Assembly (NCBI GenBank): GCA_013433145.1
Contig: CM024182.1
Location: forward strand, 3,520,501 to 3,584,500
Reading direction: 5' to 3'
DNA length: 64,000 bases
DNA from: Ascaris suum
Taxonomy: Eukaryota > Nematoda > Chromadorea > Rhabditida > Ascarididae
Shown: positions 41,574 through 53,090 of the stretch, one piece after another
Position numbering within the stretch: the first letter of the stretch is position 1
Layout of the letters: each line of letters starts with the position of its first letter
The notes under the pieces: model-generated
What the model was told of the DNA's origin: nothing
Database searches by the model: none
What the model saw: the letters and a program-made list of their open reading frames with translations, nothing else
Position numbers and translations under genes: made by a program

Positions 41574-41792
41574 CTAAACTTCGATACTGTCATAATCAAC
41601 GGCGGACATGGGGGGTGTCTCGTCCGAAGAAGGTGACCCCTTTGAACGCTTTTTTGTACCTCCGAGGTTTTCCCCTAAGCTTCGAGTCTGCTGCTGGACT
41701 CCACCTAGTCCCAATGGAAAACGATAGAACGACAAGGTAAGACCAAGTCCACCTTCAATAAGTCGAGCAGCATGCCTCGTACGCACCAAACT
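41574..41792 (-). CDS. Probable last exon, unknown protein
   Basis: On the minus strand an acceptor (ttcacgcag|), preceded by an in-frame stop, opens exactly 73 codons to TAG, phase 0. The sequence is GC-rich and reads VRTRHAARLIEGGLGLTLSF, then Gly/Gln/Ser-rich sequence, and ends with a hydrophilic tail GSPSSDETPPMSAVDYDSIEV typical of a cytoplasmic C terminus. An upstream donor with very strong consensus (GATGAG|gtaagtaag, about 42226) is in phase 0, but the exon it would close lacks a good acceptor. The plus strand also has an open segment here with donor AAG|gtaaga (about 41737) and acceptor cacacttcag| (about 41811), so the strand is not certain; the uninterrupted minus frame is preferred. 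Family not recognised. Confidence 0.42.
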   Translation of the reverse strand, partial: SLVRTRHAARLIEGGLGLTLSFYRFPLGLGGVQQQTRSLGENLGGTKKRSKGSPSSDETPPMSAVDYDSIEV

Positions 41793-44700
41793 CTGCGTGA
41801 ATCACACTTCAGAAGGCTCATGCGTCTGCAATCTCTTTGCCGATCCACGACAATTTGACTACAAGATCGGAAATCAATTATATGCGCAAGCACACTCAAG
41901 TTTACCGGCAGATATGATAAAGTTTCTTATATGCATATTAACTCCTCTTTATATCAGCGGTTCACATACTGCAAAAAAATCGGAGCATGAAAAACTCCTA
42001 GTGCGCCTACCACTCGACGGTAACGGTAACTTGGGAGTTTTCCATTTCGAAAAGAGTCAACTATTGTTGCTATTATTGCTCAATAATTTCACAACTGCGC
42101 AACTTATAGCAATGCATTTACTGCAATCTTTCACTCATTTCTTATTAAAAAACCCTTCATATCGTCGTAGATTATTTCATTGTCAATTATGATTACAATT
42201 TGAGTTAATCAAGACTTACTTACCTCATCAGAAATACTTTGAATCACTAAACGCTCAGCAGATGTTTTAATTTATGAAATAACTCTCATTTAATTAGCAA
42301 AATTGAGGATTTATTATCAAGGTCGAACTATGGATCTTGCACTCAATAAGTTGCCCAGCCCATTCGTTACGGCAATTGAAATACCGATTAAACAACGTTG
42401 GTCAGAGCTTATGTTGCATCGTATATGATTTCGTAACGTGACCTATCCGCTCATTCACCTAACATCAGGGCAGTCCTCAACCTTCATCAATAAATTTAAG
42501 CCCCCAAGTTTTGAGGTCTACCTGATGATGGTTCAGTAAGCCGAATGAAGTTTTATTTAAAGAACATATGATGCAACACAAGGTCCAATCTCAACGTATC
42601 CTATCTACATGACAATTATAATGCGTCTGCGCCATGTCACAATTAATGAAATTGAAATCCTTTTATGCTTTATTAATTCTCCAAGCTGTTAGATAGATCT
42701 TGAGGCTCTTGGTGCAAAAAATTTGCAAATATCGTTCGTCATTTCGATTAAGGAACGATGAGTATAGATTAAGGCAACGTTTTTCTTAGGTTCCAAATTC
42801 CCATAGATACTGAAGTACACCAATGATCGAAGGATAAAATTAACCGGTTAGCTGGTCACTATTTGGTCATCAGCGACCAATGGCTGAAATTTTCTAAACA
42901 TCAGCGATTGTTAAAATCAATCAGTTAAAATTATCGTACACTGCTCTTTAATTTAATAGCAATTTTTCTTCCGATTCGCCACAAACAATACACGTATGCG
43001 TACGCAGTTTAGATATTGATGAACAAAGTTCACCTAGAAAATTTGTTAAGAATATAGCCATTTGACCTATGTAAATGATCTTTTTGGAGAATTTATGTAT
43101 CATCGAAAAACGGGAAAATATAATAAATTTCGAAACAATGGTATTTTAATGTGAAGGGTTTTTATAAAGTAGCATGAGAACATAGAAATAATATAGGAAT
43201 ATAAATAAAGATATAAGTAATTCATCATTTAACAGTTGATCAACACAGTGAAAATGTGCCTTCTTCAGCAAGAGAACTGTTTACTGCGCCCTAATGATGC
43301 ACTGACCTTCGAGAGAAATCATACTTAACGATATATATAACTGCTTAAAAAAACATAATAACTTTAAAAATATTTCAAGGTTTCTGTACGAATATGATTT
43401 GCAAGTTCATTTGGAAATAAATGGAGTAGAGAAAAAAATTAGAATTGGAATGAATTGTTTTTCAAATACGAAGATCGAATGCTCTCTAAACTCATCTCAT
43501 AAACGTAAACATGGTAGATTACGCCAAGTTCAGAGATATGGAGAAACCCATAGTATATTGCCATAGGCATTTATATTGCATCTCATTTCATAACACAACA
43601 CACGCAGAGAGAAAGCAATAAGGCCAGCTGTCACAATCACCTACTCATGTATCGACTCTCAGACGCTTCCGGTGTTTGCCGAAATGTTTTCTTGCCTTTT
43701 TTGGTTTTGAAGATTAGCATTGCATGCTTCCTAATAACCGATACAGTAAATAACAAATATAGATTTCTCCATTCATTTTTCATTGTTTCATAGCAATCTC
43801 TTGTAATTCCAAATAATTTTTGTCTGCCATATTTCTGTTGGTATTTGAAATTTGCACGAAATAAACTTTTAATACGAGAGTGGTTTTGCGCGGATCTCTT
43901 ATAGAAAGAAGTGAGGAATTTCATCATTGCAGCATTTATGGACTGAATCGTAGAACGAAAGTATAGTAAGATATAAAACTACACACGAATATTCATGCGT
44001 TCACGTTTCCGTTTATCAAACTGTGAAGAAAAAACTTTCGGTGAAAAAAAAAAACGAAATGAACCCTCAACAATGGGAACGAGGGGAATAATTGTGGCAT
44101 TAATGGCTTTTGTAAATATGTCCTATAAATGAGAATTTAGAAGTAGATTTGAAACATTATGTTACATGAAACTAGACCTGAGAACCTTTTCTAGCATAGT
44201 ACCATTGAATAATTATTTTTCGCACTATGCCAAAATGTTTTTCCTCTATTATCGATATCTGAGAAAAGCGAAATTATTCATAGAAACAAGGAGCTGAACA
44301 AATTTCTTAGAAAATTTTCAAAGAAGGAACATGAAAACGGAAGCATACTTTTTCGAGAAACGTGAACGAGAAGTTGCCCAATTGAATTCCGCTTGTTATT
44401 TCACTGAACGAAGATTCATTCAACGCTAACTTATTGTCGTTAATAACTTGTGTGTTGACACTTCGAGGAGCACCTTTATATGTCTAATGAAATGTGTACA
44501 TAAGTTGGCCGATGGCAGTTCTGTCAAGAGGCGTTGCGATGAAAAGCTTTCCACCCATAAGGAACGATTCAATTAAGCCGACCCTTCGCACTCTTCACTT
44601 CGAAATCCGTAAACATATGTGGAAATTTTTCACATGCTTAGGGAGGCTTAAATTCGATGCGAACGCCTCATGTTCATAAGAGTTTATAAGTGCTTAGCAA

Positions 44701-45589
44701 GGAATTCCTTCTTGATAAAATAACTTTCCATGATTGCAATGTTTCATCTCTAAAAATCTCTTTTCAATTTCAAGTGGTAAGAAATATGCTGTATTAAGAT
44801 TATTTTTTTCGAATGCATGCTGTTGTGCTCGTAACTTTAGTGAGGTTATTTCCAAACGCTTATTGTGGTGCCGGCTTACTACACATATGTGTGCATTTAT
44901 CACAGCGTTAATAAACTCGATTAATCATTAATTTTCTCAACTAGTAAAAGAAATGTTTCACTCAGATGCAGTATATACTAAAATTTGGAAAGCGCTAGAT
45001 CAACATGCATGTTTTATTGAAAGGGATAAGAGAGCAACGATGCAAAAGAAATTGCATGGCTGAGCGGTAAAACGCATATATAGCATGCATAAATTTCACA
45101 GTTCATTGCCACAATCAAAAGTCGTCTTACGACGTTTTTTTTTTTGGCATATGTTTTAACAGCTATTAGCAACAAGAATCTCCAGTTTAAATACTCGAAA
45201 TCAGTGAAACGTGAAGTCGAAAAAATAGATATCTCAGAAATTCGAAAATATAGTCGATGATTTCACTCAACAAATCCCTTAAAAAATCCCTTAGAAAAAT
45301 ATTCAATGGTTTATTTTTCATTCGGCATAAGGCTTTATATGCATTTACTAATGCTCAACGTTATTATCACAAAATGTGCAAATATTGTGGGAATTGTTTA
45401 CTAATTAATGAAAGACTTCAAAAATGTTCGAGAAAGAAATTACCTCAGAATTGAAAAAAGTTATCTATGGGATCATTTTTTGGGATTGGTTATCGAATGA
45501 TTTCATCTAAATGGCACAGCACAAATAAATTTGCGAAGAATTTCAAATTCAGCAATCAAATGTCATTTCTAAACAAGCTGACATCACTT
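41793..45589. other. Gene-poor stretch
   Basis: A 131-codon plus-strand frame at 41797-42192 is long for this base composition, but it overlaps other open frames and has no recognised domain. 42200-45589 is AT-rich with only short, unsupported open frames. Confidence 0.3.
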
Positions 45590-45960
45590 TAGAATTAAGA
45601 TCACAAAGAATGAAAAGAGAAGAGATATGATCGCAAATGAATGTGAAATGGTTGAATGTTGAATGCTCATCGAACATGACGTCATTAATTTTTTATTATT
45701 AAGATTTCATTAACTGACATATTGAGATAATCTAAAAGCAATTGCAAAAAGCCATTTTAAGGAACCCCCCAAAAAAATTTGCAAATTTGATTATGTTATT
45801 TCCGTTATGTTAAGCCGTTATCTTCAACTAAATAAATAAGCATTTAGAGAATAGATCACACATAATGATGAGTAAGTTTTTTCTTCGAAAGAGAACGGAT
45901 ATGACCGGAAATGAATGCGAAGTGGTTAAATGTTCATGGAACCGGATGTCACACATTTGA
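45590..45960. repeat. Diverged direct duplication, spacing about 273 bp
   Basis: AAATGAATGTGAAATGG (about 45635) recurs as AAATGAATGCGAAGTGG (about 45908). Flanking similarity GATATGAtCGc/GATATGAcCGg and GTTgAATGTT/GTTaAATGTT gives roughly 85 percent identity over about 45 bases. Weaker similarity follows around the later GACGT/GATGT motifs. Confidence 0.55.
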
Positions 45961-48900
45961 CGTAAGCTTGCAATAAAATGTGATCTTTCTTTTGCAAATC
46001 GTCTATGCGTTTGGAAATACGTGTACTATCCCTTCACCAAACAAAATATCCGTGCAATTCTCAATTAACTCCTCTTTTATCCTCCTCAGGAAACTTTTAC
46101 CTTTATTGTATAGCTGAAATGGTGCGCTGCTCCTATGGCTAAAATTGTGGCAATTGATTTAAAAAGGATTGCTTGAAAACCTTGTAATGCCGTGGTATAT
46201 GCATTTTCAGCCTAAATGAGTAAATACCAGAATACGGTCGGAGCAAGCTAGACGACATGAAAATAGAGAAGAGGAAGATCAAAGGCGGTCCAAATGAAGG
46301 CAAATCCTATCTCTAGATGCAATAATTGCAAGCAGAAGGTGTTTAGTGCAGCTAAAAACTTCATTAATTGCTGTCCATATTGGGTTCGGAAAGAAGTATT
46401 CCACATTCTCAGATCACGTTCATACTACCCCACCTGAAAAGCATGCATCCTAAAGAATAACAAATTAGGATAATGAGTGTAGTGCAAATTCGAGTTCTGA
46501 GAACTGGCGAATTTTTTAAAACGATCCTAGCACACCTTCCGATTGGTTTCATTCACACATTCAAGTCCTCGCCGATACAGTAATTGCGAATGCCCTGTAA
46601 TGTTTTGTATCCCGAAGCTACTCTAAATCTCTCCGAACCACACAATAAGATTATTTCAAGGATTCACCGCGTGCATAAAACATCCGCCAAAGCATCGCCC
46701 TTAAGCAGTTCATGATCAGATAAAAACTTTGATGCTGACTTACGTCATGGTCAGGTCCGAGACTCGGTTTAATCAACTTGCCAAATTGTCGTTTCTCCTT
46801 TTCTCTCTTATATCGCACCCCTTTTCGTTTTCCCCTTCCCGCTTGTGTTCTTTTTGCTTCGCCATGAAGCAAAACAGAAAAATATTGTTTTCACATATGC
46901 TTTGCCTAATTGGGCCAACTGCTCGAGTTTCACGATGCATTGAGTAGGTTAACTTGTGAAACTTACGTTGATCCTAACTGAAGAATTGAGGGGCACATGC
47001 ATCCCGAAGGGAGCTCAAGTTCCCTATACGCACTTTAAAAAGCAATCTCTGAAGCCGCACCAACCAATACAAACATCTTCTCTTGAGATCAATTCTTTCT
47101 GATAACGTGACTCACCAGCCAAGCTTAATTATATATCATCGAGCATTTAATCCCTCCCACACCAATATATCCAGAATGATCGAATATAACACTCACAACG
47201 CAAATGAAATATTAATCACAGTCATAACTTCTGCGCATTCTCTGAGTCATTTTGTCAGCTGCTGTCAAATCACCTGGTCAGCGAGTATTTCTATTTTTTA
47301 GGAATAATTAATGAGCATGTGATATCGCTTACAAACATAGTAGATTGAAGATTCGATAAATGAGCAGCAAAAAAATATTGCAGAATTTCCTCTAAATCTG
47401 TTCCTTACCTGCGATACGCCGTAAGTTACCTATTAATTTCATGCAGTAAATAATGAGTCGGATAATATGATAGGGTTGCTATCTCAGTTGGAAGAAGCCT
47501 AGGGTGCTGATCAAATAAAAGGAGCAAACCGACTCCATATAAGAGTAATATAGCAGTAAGGGCTCTTATTGATTTCAAAGAATGATAAATGAGTAAATGT
47601 TACTAATATCAATGAATGGCTGACTCATTCGATATTACTTCAATAAGAAACAAGAAAAAGGAGGAGTTATGAATTTGCAAGGAATCACGAGGAATTAACA
47701 ACCACTTTCAAACATGAAAAGCAAAGCAAAGTTGTCATTATTCAAAATGTTCAGCAGAAGAAAGTTAAAAGTTATCAAACACTCGTAAAACGCTTTTCGA
47801 ATTAAAGAGGTGCCTTTCAATTTTCATTTTGAGAGACGAGTAAAAAGTACAGTTGAAAAGCTGTCACTATCTGAGTCAAGAACAAAAACTTGGAAATATC
47901 CACAGTTGTTGCTTAAGGTTATATAGCAGCTAACAGGGATAATCGAAAATTACAAAATTACTGTCGCAGATGGAAGCAATTTAGCACACTTAGAAAAGCT
48001 TTTATTTTATGGATCGCCTCAACTCTGGCCCTTTTCCTCATATAACGTTACAGTGTTCTCAGCTCTGCGTTCAGTTCCGAGGCAAAAAAGCACAGGCACG
48101 GACAGGCACAATTAAGCATAGACATGAACAGGCAGACATAAGCACAGATATGACTTCAACATGTTGTCACGATGAGCATTTGCAAAAGAAAAAATTTGCA
48201 ATTGCTGCAAGAAGCTGGATGCATTCTCTTTTTTTGCTTAAGACGTCGTGCAAAGGCTGCACTTACTTTGCAATTATCGAATTAAACGACGCGCCTATCG
48301 AGAAATTCCTGCGTCATTAATTTCGATGTTGCACTCTGCCTCTGGCAAAATATGTCTGAGCATGATGAAGCCTTTGGTCCTTGATTCAGGCTATGCTTAT
48401 TGCAGTATGTTTGATGACTTCTATAGCGTTATAGAACGAATCGAAATGGAATCTCATCAAAATTTATGGTCAAAGTTCGTTGAAAATAATGAGCTTCATG
48501 CAACATAATGACCTTTAATGCTTTAGGATGATGTCATATAACGTTTGTGATGTTCATAGGCTACATAATAACGAGAAATAGGCGTAGAAAACTAAATAGT
48601 TTTTTGCAGCCAATGGATGGAAATTTTTAGCGAAAATGGTCAATGCATACGCAAGGTAGTAGGAACGGCACGGATAATTGAGCTAGTATGCATCATGTTG
48701 TTTGATAGCCCGTCGTACAGTTGAGCAATGAATAGACAGTGTTCCTTTCATTATACACACGAGGGCAACTGGTAGCTTCCTAATAGAAGCGCAGCATCCG
48801 ATTCGACATGAAAGAAAGTTGGGATGCCGAAAATCGAAAGTCTTCAGACTTAATGTAATTTCGTTGAAATTGAATTTATGCCATCATGTGAGTGTAACAA

Positions 48901-50301
48901 CAAGACACGGCTTCTATGCTCGTTGACCAGGCACAGATAATAAAGGGACATTCGAGTAGTTTTGATGGATACTTTTTAACGAGTTCAGCTGTATGTGCCA
49001 TTGAAATCAACTCGCAAAAATGGAATATTAGATTTTGAACAGTGAATTGAAAAGCAATCATACTAAAAGAAATTAGAGGAAGTTTTGCACGTTTTTGCAA
49101 TGTTTTGCAAAGATATGATGACATCATTTCGAAGTGTCTGTGCGTATAAAGTGAGTGTGCGTGTATGCGTGTCGCTGCCTAGTACATAGATTGAACTTAT
49201 AAACTATAAAAGCTAAAGGAATAAAATATCGTCGATGACCACCCATTATCAATTTTTTTTATTGTCCGTCATCGTTTCCTTCAATCATTAGCACTTAAAT
49301 TCATGACCAAATCTGCATGCTAAATCATCTCAAATGCTGCTCGAGTATGACTCCAAAAATAAACTTTTTCGTCCAACAATTGCGCTCTTTGGAGTGCTGT
49401 CAACGCTCCTTGCATTAGCAAGAACTGCTAAGAACGAATTGGTAGGCTTAAACTTAATCTTAAATCTTTTTAAATATTATATCAGCCCTACTAGTGCGCT
49501 TTTCACCAAGTTCGAAATACAATCAAGCGAGCATGTCCAATTATATTATGGCATTTTTATAGCAAACATCGGTCATTCGCCTTTATAGACATTAACTATT
49601 AACTCATGAACAATAAAATGTTCGAGTTGCTGAGGATATTTTTTAACTAAGTTATATGAATACTATTTCAGTGTTTTAAGTAAATGCAATCAAGAAAGCT
49701 TCCATAATTGTGGACAGTCCTAAGAAATTGATACCCATATTATGGTTATAAAGGACGCACACGATTTAGGCAACGACTAAAAGCACTAATCGTGACTCAA
49801 TGTGCGAAGTGATCATTTCATCTTGTTGAATTTGCCGAAAACGAGCTCTCAAGCATCCTTCTCGAAGGAAGCGGGAGGACGAGGAAGAGAGAAATATGAA
49901 ACAAAAATAAATGCGCGACACAAACTCATAACAAATTCACCTCATTGCTCTCAATTATATATAGATGAGAAATACATGAAATTTGACACGCCTATGCGAA
50001 GAAAAAAAAAAGAATCAGTCACAACTCTTAAGCAATGATAATTGCTTTTCATAAAAAAAGAAGACATCGATGTTATATATAGCTGAAACTAGATAGCATG
50101 AATATAATTCGAATTGAGTGCATAGAAATAGCGCCCGTTTATTCGAAAACCAATTTTCTTTGTGTGTAAACAGTTCTGATTTTAAAGTATAACAGGTGCA
50201 AATATATTTGTAAATGTAATGAACTATTACTAGTACGTTGTTTACATCTAGTTGTTAGATTAGTTTTCGATGCTCGATAGTTAATCGTTTTTGATGATAC
50301 A
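45961..50301. other. Gene-poor stretch with weak exon candidates
   Basis: 46744-46872 on the minus strand: a Lys/Arg-rich open frame ending at a strong donor (CATGAC|gtaagtc), without a clear start. 46790-46850: C/T-rich tract. 48248-48508 on the plus strand: an 86-codon frame whose last part (YCSMFDDFYSVIERIEMES, then WSKFVENNELHAT) reads like a real C terminus, with possible acceptors ttgattcag| or ttattgcag|. 49334-49588 on the plus strand: an 84-codon hydrophobic frame. None can be joined into a gene. Confidence 0.3.
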
Positions 50302-50364
50302 ATTCTCGAAAGATTAATATTTGAAGATCTCGAAGAATCTCGAAGATACAAATCTCGAAGAATA
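50302..50364. repeat. Short TCTCGAAGA repeats
   Basis: Four near-copies of TCTCGAAGA (the first is TCTCGAAAGA) at irregular 10-25 base spacing, two of them adjacent. Confidence 0.6.
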
Positions 50365-52774
50365 GAAATAAAAACATTGGTGTTTTACGAACAATAAAGT
50401 TCAATTTTTGCAATTTGTTTCTTAATGATTTCTGCAAAATTAAAAATAGAATTCATATTGGATGCAATGATTACTGAACGATTGCAGTTTTCCCCGAAAA
50501 ATTATTTGCTATATAAATCCAATAAAATATCAACTAGCTTTTCATGCATGGATTGGAGCATTGAAATTGATATTTTAAAATTTCGAGACTTTATGGAATG
50601 AATTTTTTTTTTGCAATTCCGAAGATTTGCAAATATTATGCAAAATTCTCAGTAGATATAATGTAGAATTTTTTAATAACTAAGAGCAAGAAAACAACAC
50701 GAAAAACTCCAATTTCACAAATAATGTCCATTGAGCTGTCATATGCAAGAATTGCAAACTATTAAAGTTGAATTATATAGAATATATCCAATGTAATTTC
50801 ACGGGAGCACTCGAACCTGAGTGACAAAGCATCAATCCTAATAATACCTCCCCACTAAGTATTGAGTAATATGCAAAAAAAAAAACGATTAAAAGAGCAA
50901 TTTTAAGGTTCTTTAAGTCTTAGAACCTGCAGCTCGAAAGTCGAAGAAAAATAATTGGAGCCAGTTTGCGAGATAAACTGACATGATGAATGTTGTAGAT
51001 GGACTGCCGACAAACACGCGATAACAAAAGTGCAGGTAGCAGTTTTTAAGGCTGATGCTAGCATAAAGAGGTGATGAACTGTTGATTAAAGCAAGAGTTG
51101 AGGTGCTTTTAGCAAGAGTGAAGAATGGCAAGGCTACGAAAAGGTGCATTGCTATTTTCCGATTAGCGCTTTTGCCATCGACAATTCGAAGGCTGCCGTA
51201 TTGTTGTAACCAATAATCATCAAATTTCGTTGCTGCCAAACTTCTATGCCACAAATTTATGAACTAGACAACCTCACATGCATATCACCATTATGTTGTT
51301 GTAAGTTTCCAAATTCGGCAAAATTATACAGCAGTCCATAATAAAACTGAGGTCTAACTTGCCAGTGAATATGGAACCAAAGAATCCGAATAAAAAAAAT
51401 GCAATGTGAAAATGTTGAAGTGAGAATTTATAGCAGTGAGCAATAATGCTAAAATTAATTAGTTATTTTGATTAAGGCGCCAGAGAACGGAACAGTTAAC
51501 CTTCGCGCCATTAAAGTATTTCTTTAGAGTAGCAGCTACCGAAATCAGGAGGTGAAGCAACTTTTGCATCCACTTTCATGAAGCAACTATACTTGACGAA
51601 GGAAACACTATCATGTCAAGCATCATACGAAGACCGGTTTCGTTGAATATTAAACACATTTGTAATTGTTCTTTATTACTTAAAGAGAAAGTAGAGCACT
51701 CTATTGGACGTACTGTTTAATTCATAATTTTCTTAGTTCCATTTTTCTTTTTTTTCCCTCTTACTCAGAAGGCTTACATGGAAATTGTTCCATAATTCCT
51801 GAACTATGTCTCCAGACGTGTAGTGTTTACTTGTCATGTTACGTTAAGAGTTGTTTATAGCAACGATTAGACGTTTAATGGCATTAATGATCAACAGTGA
51901 TAAGTTATGGGGACCTCGGATATTCAAATAACACTCGCATATAGTGTACGCCTGAAACAACATATTCGACTAACAACAGTTGCAGCGATTTCGGAAAATA
52001 AAACAAAGTGGAAAAAATTAACTCTTATCCCCCCCCCCCCCCCCCCCCGACGTTCCCATTCTTCTTCTTGATAGTATGAAGATCGGAGAAGGAAACATAG
52101 GAACAGCAGCTGAGATGATCGCTAGATGAATGTATAGCTCAAAGGCATAGCATTTAGAGGCGACGCATCCAGCAGTGTATTAGCGAGCAATTCGCAACAA
52201 CAGTAACACATGCTGCGCTCATTTAGCGCCTAGTGGCAGCTGCGTCATTTAGTTACAGCTTCTTACACAGGTGGTCGTGATTCTGTTGGCCAAGTCAAAA
52301 CAATTTGACCGAACATGTGATTAACCATGAACACATCGTGATGCTATAAAAACTGTCATTATTTTTTCTGCATTGCGAGGGTTGCTAAAAGACCAACATA
52401 TGAACTTAGACTTATAGATTCAAATGAAAGGTTCCAAGTTTCAAATGCCGGTTTTTGAATTGCACTTAATAATATGAATGGAATTCTGAAATCTACTCTC
52501 TTAGAATCATTTACGTTCCCAAGCGGATGTCCCATAAGTTGATGGAATTTTACAAAAATAGTGATGATCGTGACTTGGTGATTGATTTTCATTGCTGAGC
52601 GCTGAAACTGACTGAACTGTGCCAAATTTTAAATCGAATTTAGAACATCAACTCATCGTTGGGCAAATCAACGATCAATGGACCACTAAAATCAGTAATT
52701 GATCAACTGTGAACTCAGTAATTAATCACTTATCGCTCGAATCAACTGAAATGGACGGGTATGAAATTGAACAG
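50365..52774. other. Gene-poor stretch
   Basis: A 113-codon minus-strand ATG frame at 50913-51254, partly hydrophobic (MHLFVALPFFTLA, then TTFIMSVYLANWLQLFFF), might be a membrane-protein exon but has no splice support. Around 52640-52740 several related GTAATTGATCAACTG-like words recur. The rest is AT-rich apart from the poly-C run. Confidence 0.3.
52029..52048. repeat. Poly-C run of 20
   Basis: Twenty consecutive C on the plus strand. Long G/C homopolymers are rare in an AT-rich genome, and the G strand could form a quadruplex. Run length is error-prone in sequencing. Confidence 0.95.
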
Positions 52775-53090
52775 AATCGGCCGTTCTTAAATGTCGAGCC
52801 ACGTTCTGGAAGTAGATAAGGTTTAAAGCCTCATGTGCATAAGGAGAATCCTTTCCAGTCTCGGGTCTTCCACGGAAGAGGAGTATCCTTTTGGATTCGA
52901 AAGCGGAACGACGCTGCCACTAACGATCGGGACTTCCGAACCTCAAGACGATCTTACTTCTCCCATGAAGGTTAAGGACTCTGTAACTATGACATCCCCT
53001 AAAATATCCAAGTATGGTTTGGAATCGATTTGTTTGTTAGCTATTTGCCTGGTTGTACGTTTATTTATGCATCAGTATAAATTCAAATAA
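52775..53090 (+). CDS. Last exons of tail-anchored membrane protein
   Basis: The last exon, 52859-53090, follows the acceptor cctttccag| and runs 77 codons to TAA. The stop overlaps an AATAAA-like signal. It encodes an acidic, Ser/Thr/Pro-rich region (GSSTEEEYPFGFESGTTLPL, then SEPQDDLTSPMKVKD), a hydrophobic helix (ESICLLAICLVVRLFM), and a six-residue basic tail (HQYKFK). A single helix at the extreme C terminus is the layout of tail-anchored proteins of the ER or mitochondrial outer membrane. A small preceding exon, 52775-52811 (CRATFW), fits in phase through a 47-nt intron but is weaker. GC is well above the flanks. The family is not recognised; the N-terminal domain lies in exons not found. 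Confidence 0.55.

Noticed and set aside
41797..42192. 131-codon plus-strand frame
   Set aside because: Overlaps the preferred minus-strand exon region and several other open frames; about one such frame is expected by chance at this base composition and size.
50795..50855. tRNA-like hairpin on the minus strand (AGGTTC loop, CACTC/GAGTG stem)
   Set aside because: The loop is six bases, the whole unit would be only about 51 nt, and no D-arm or anticodon arm forms.
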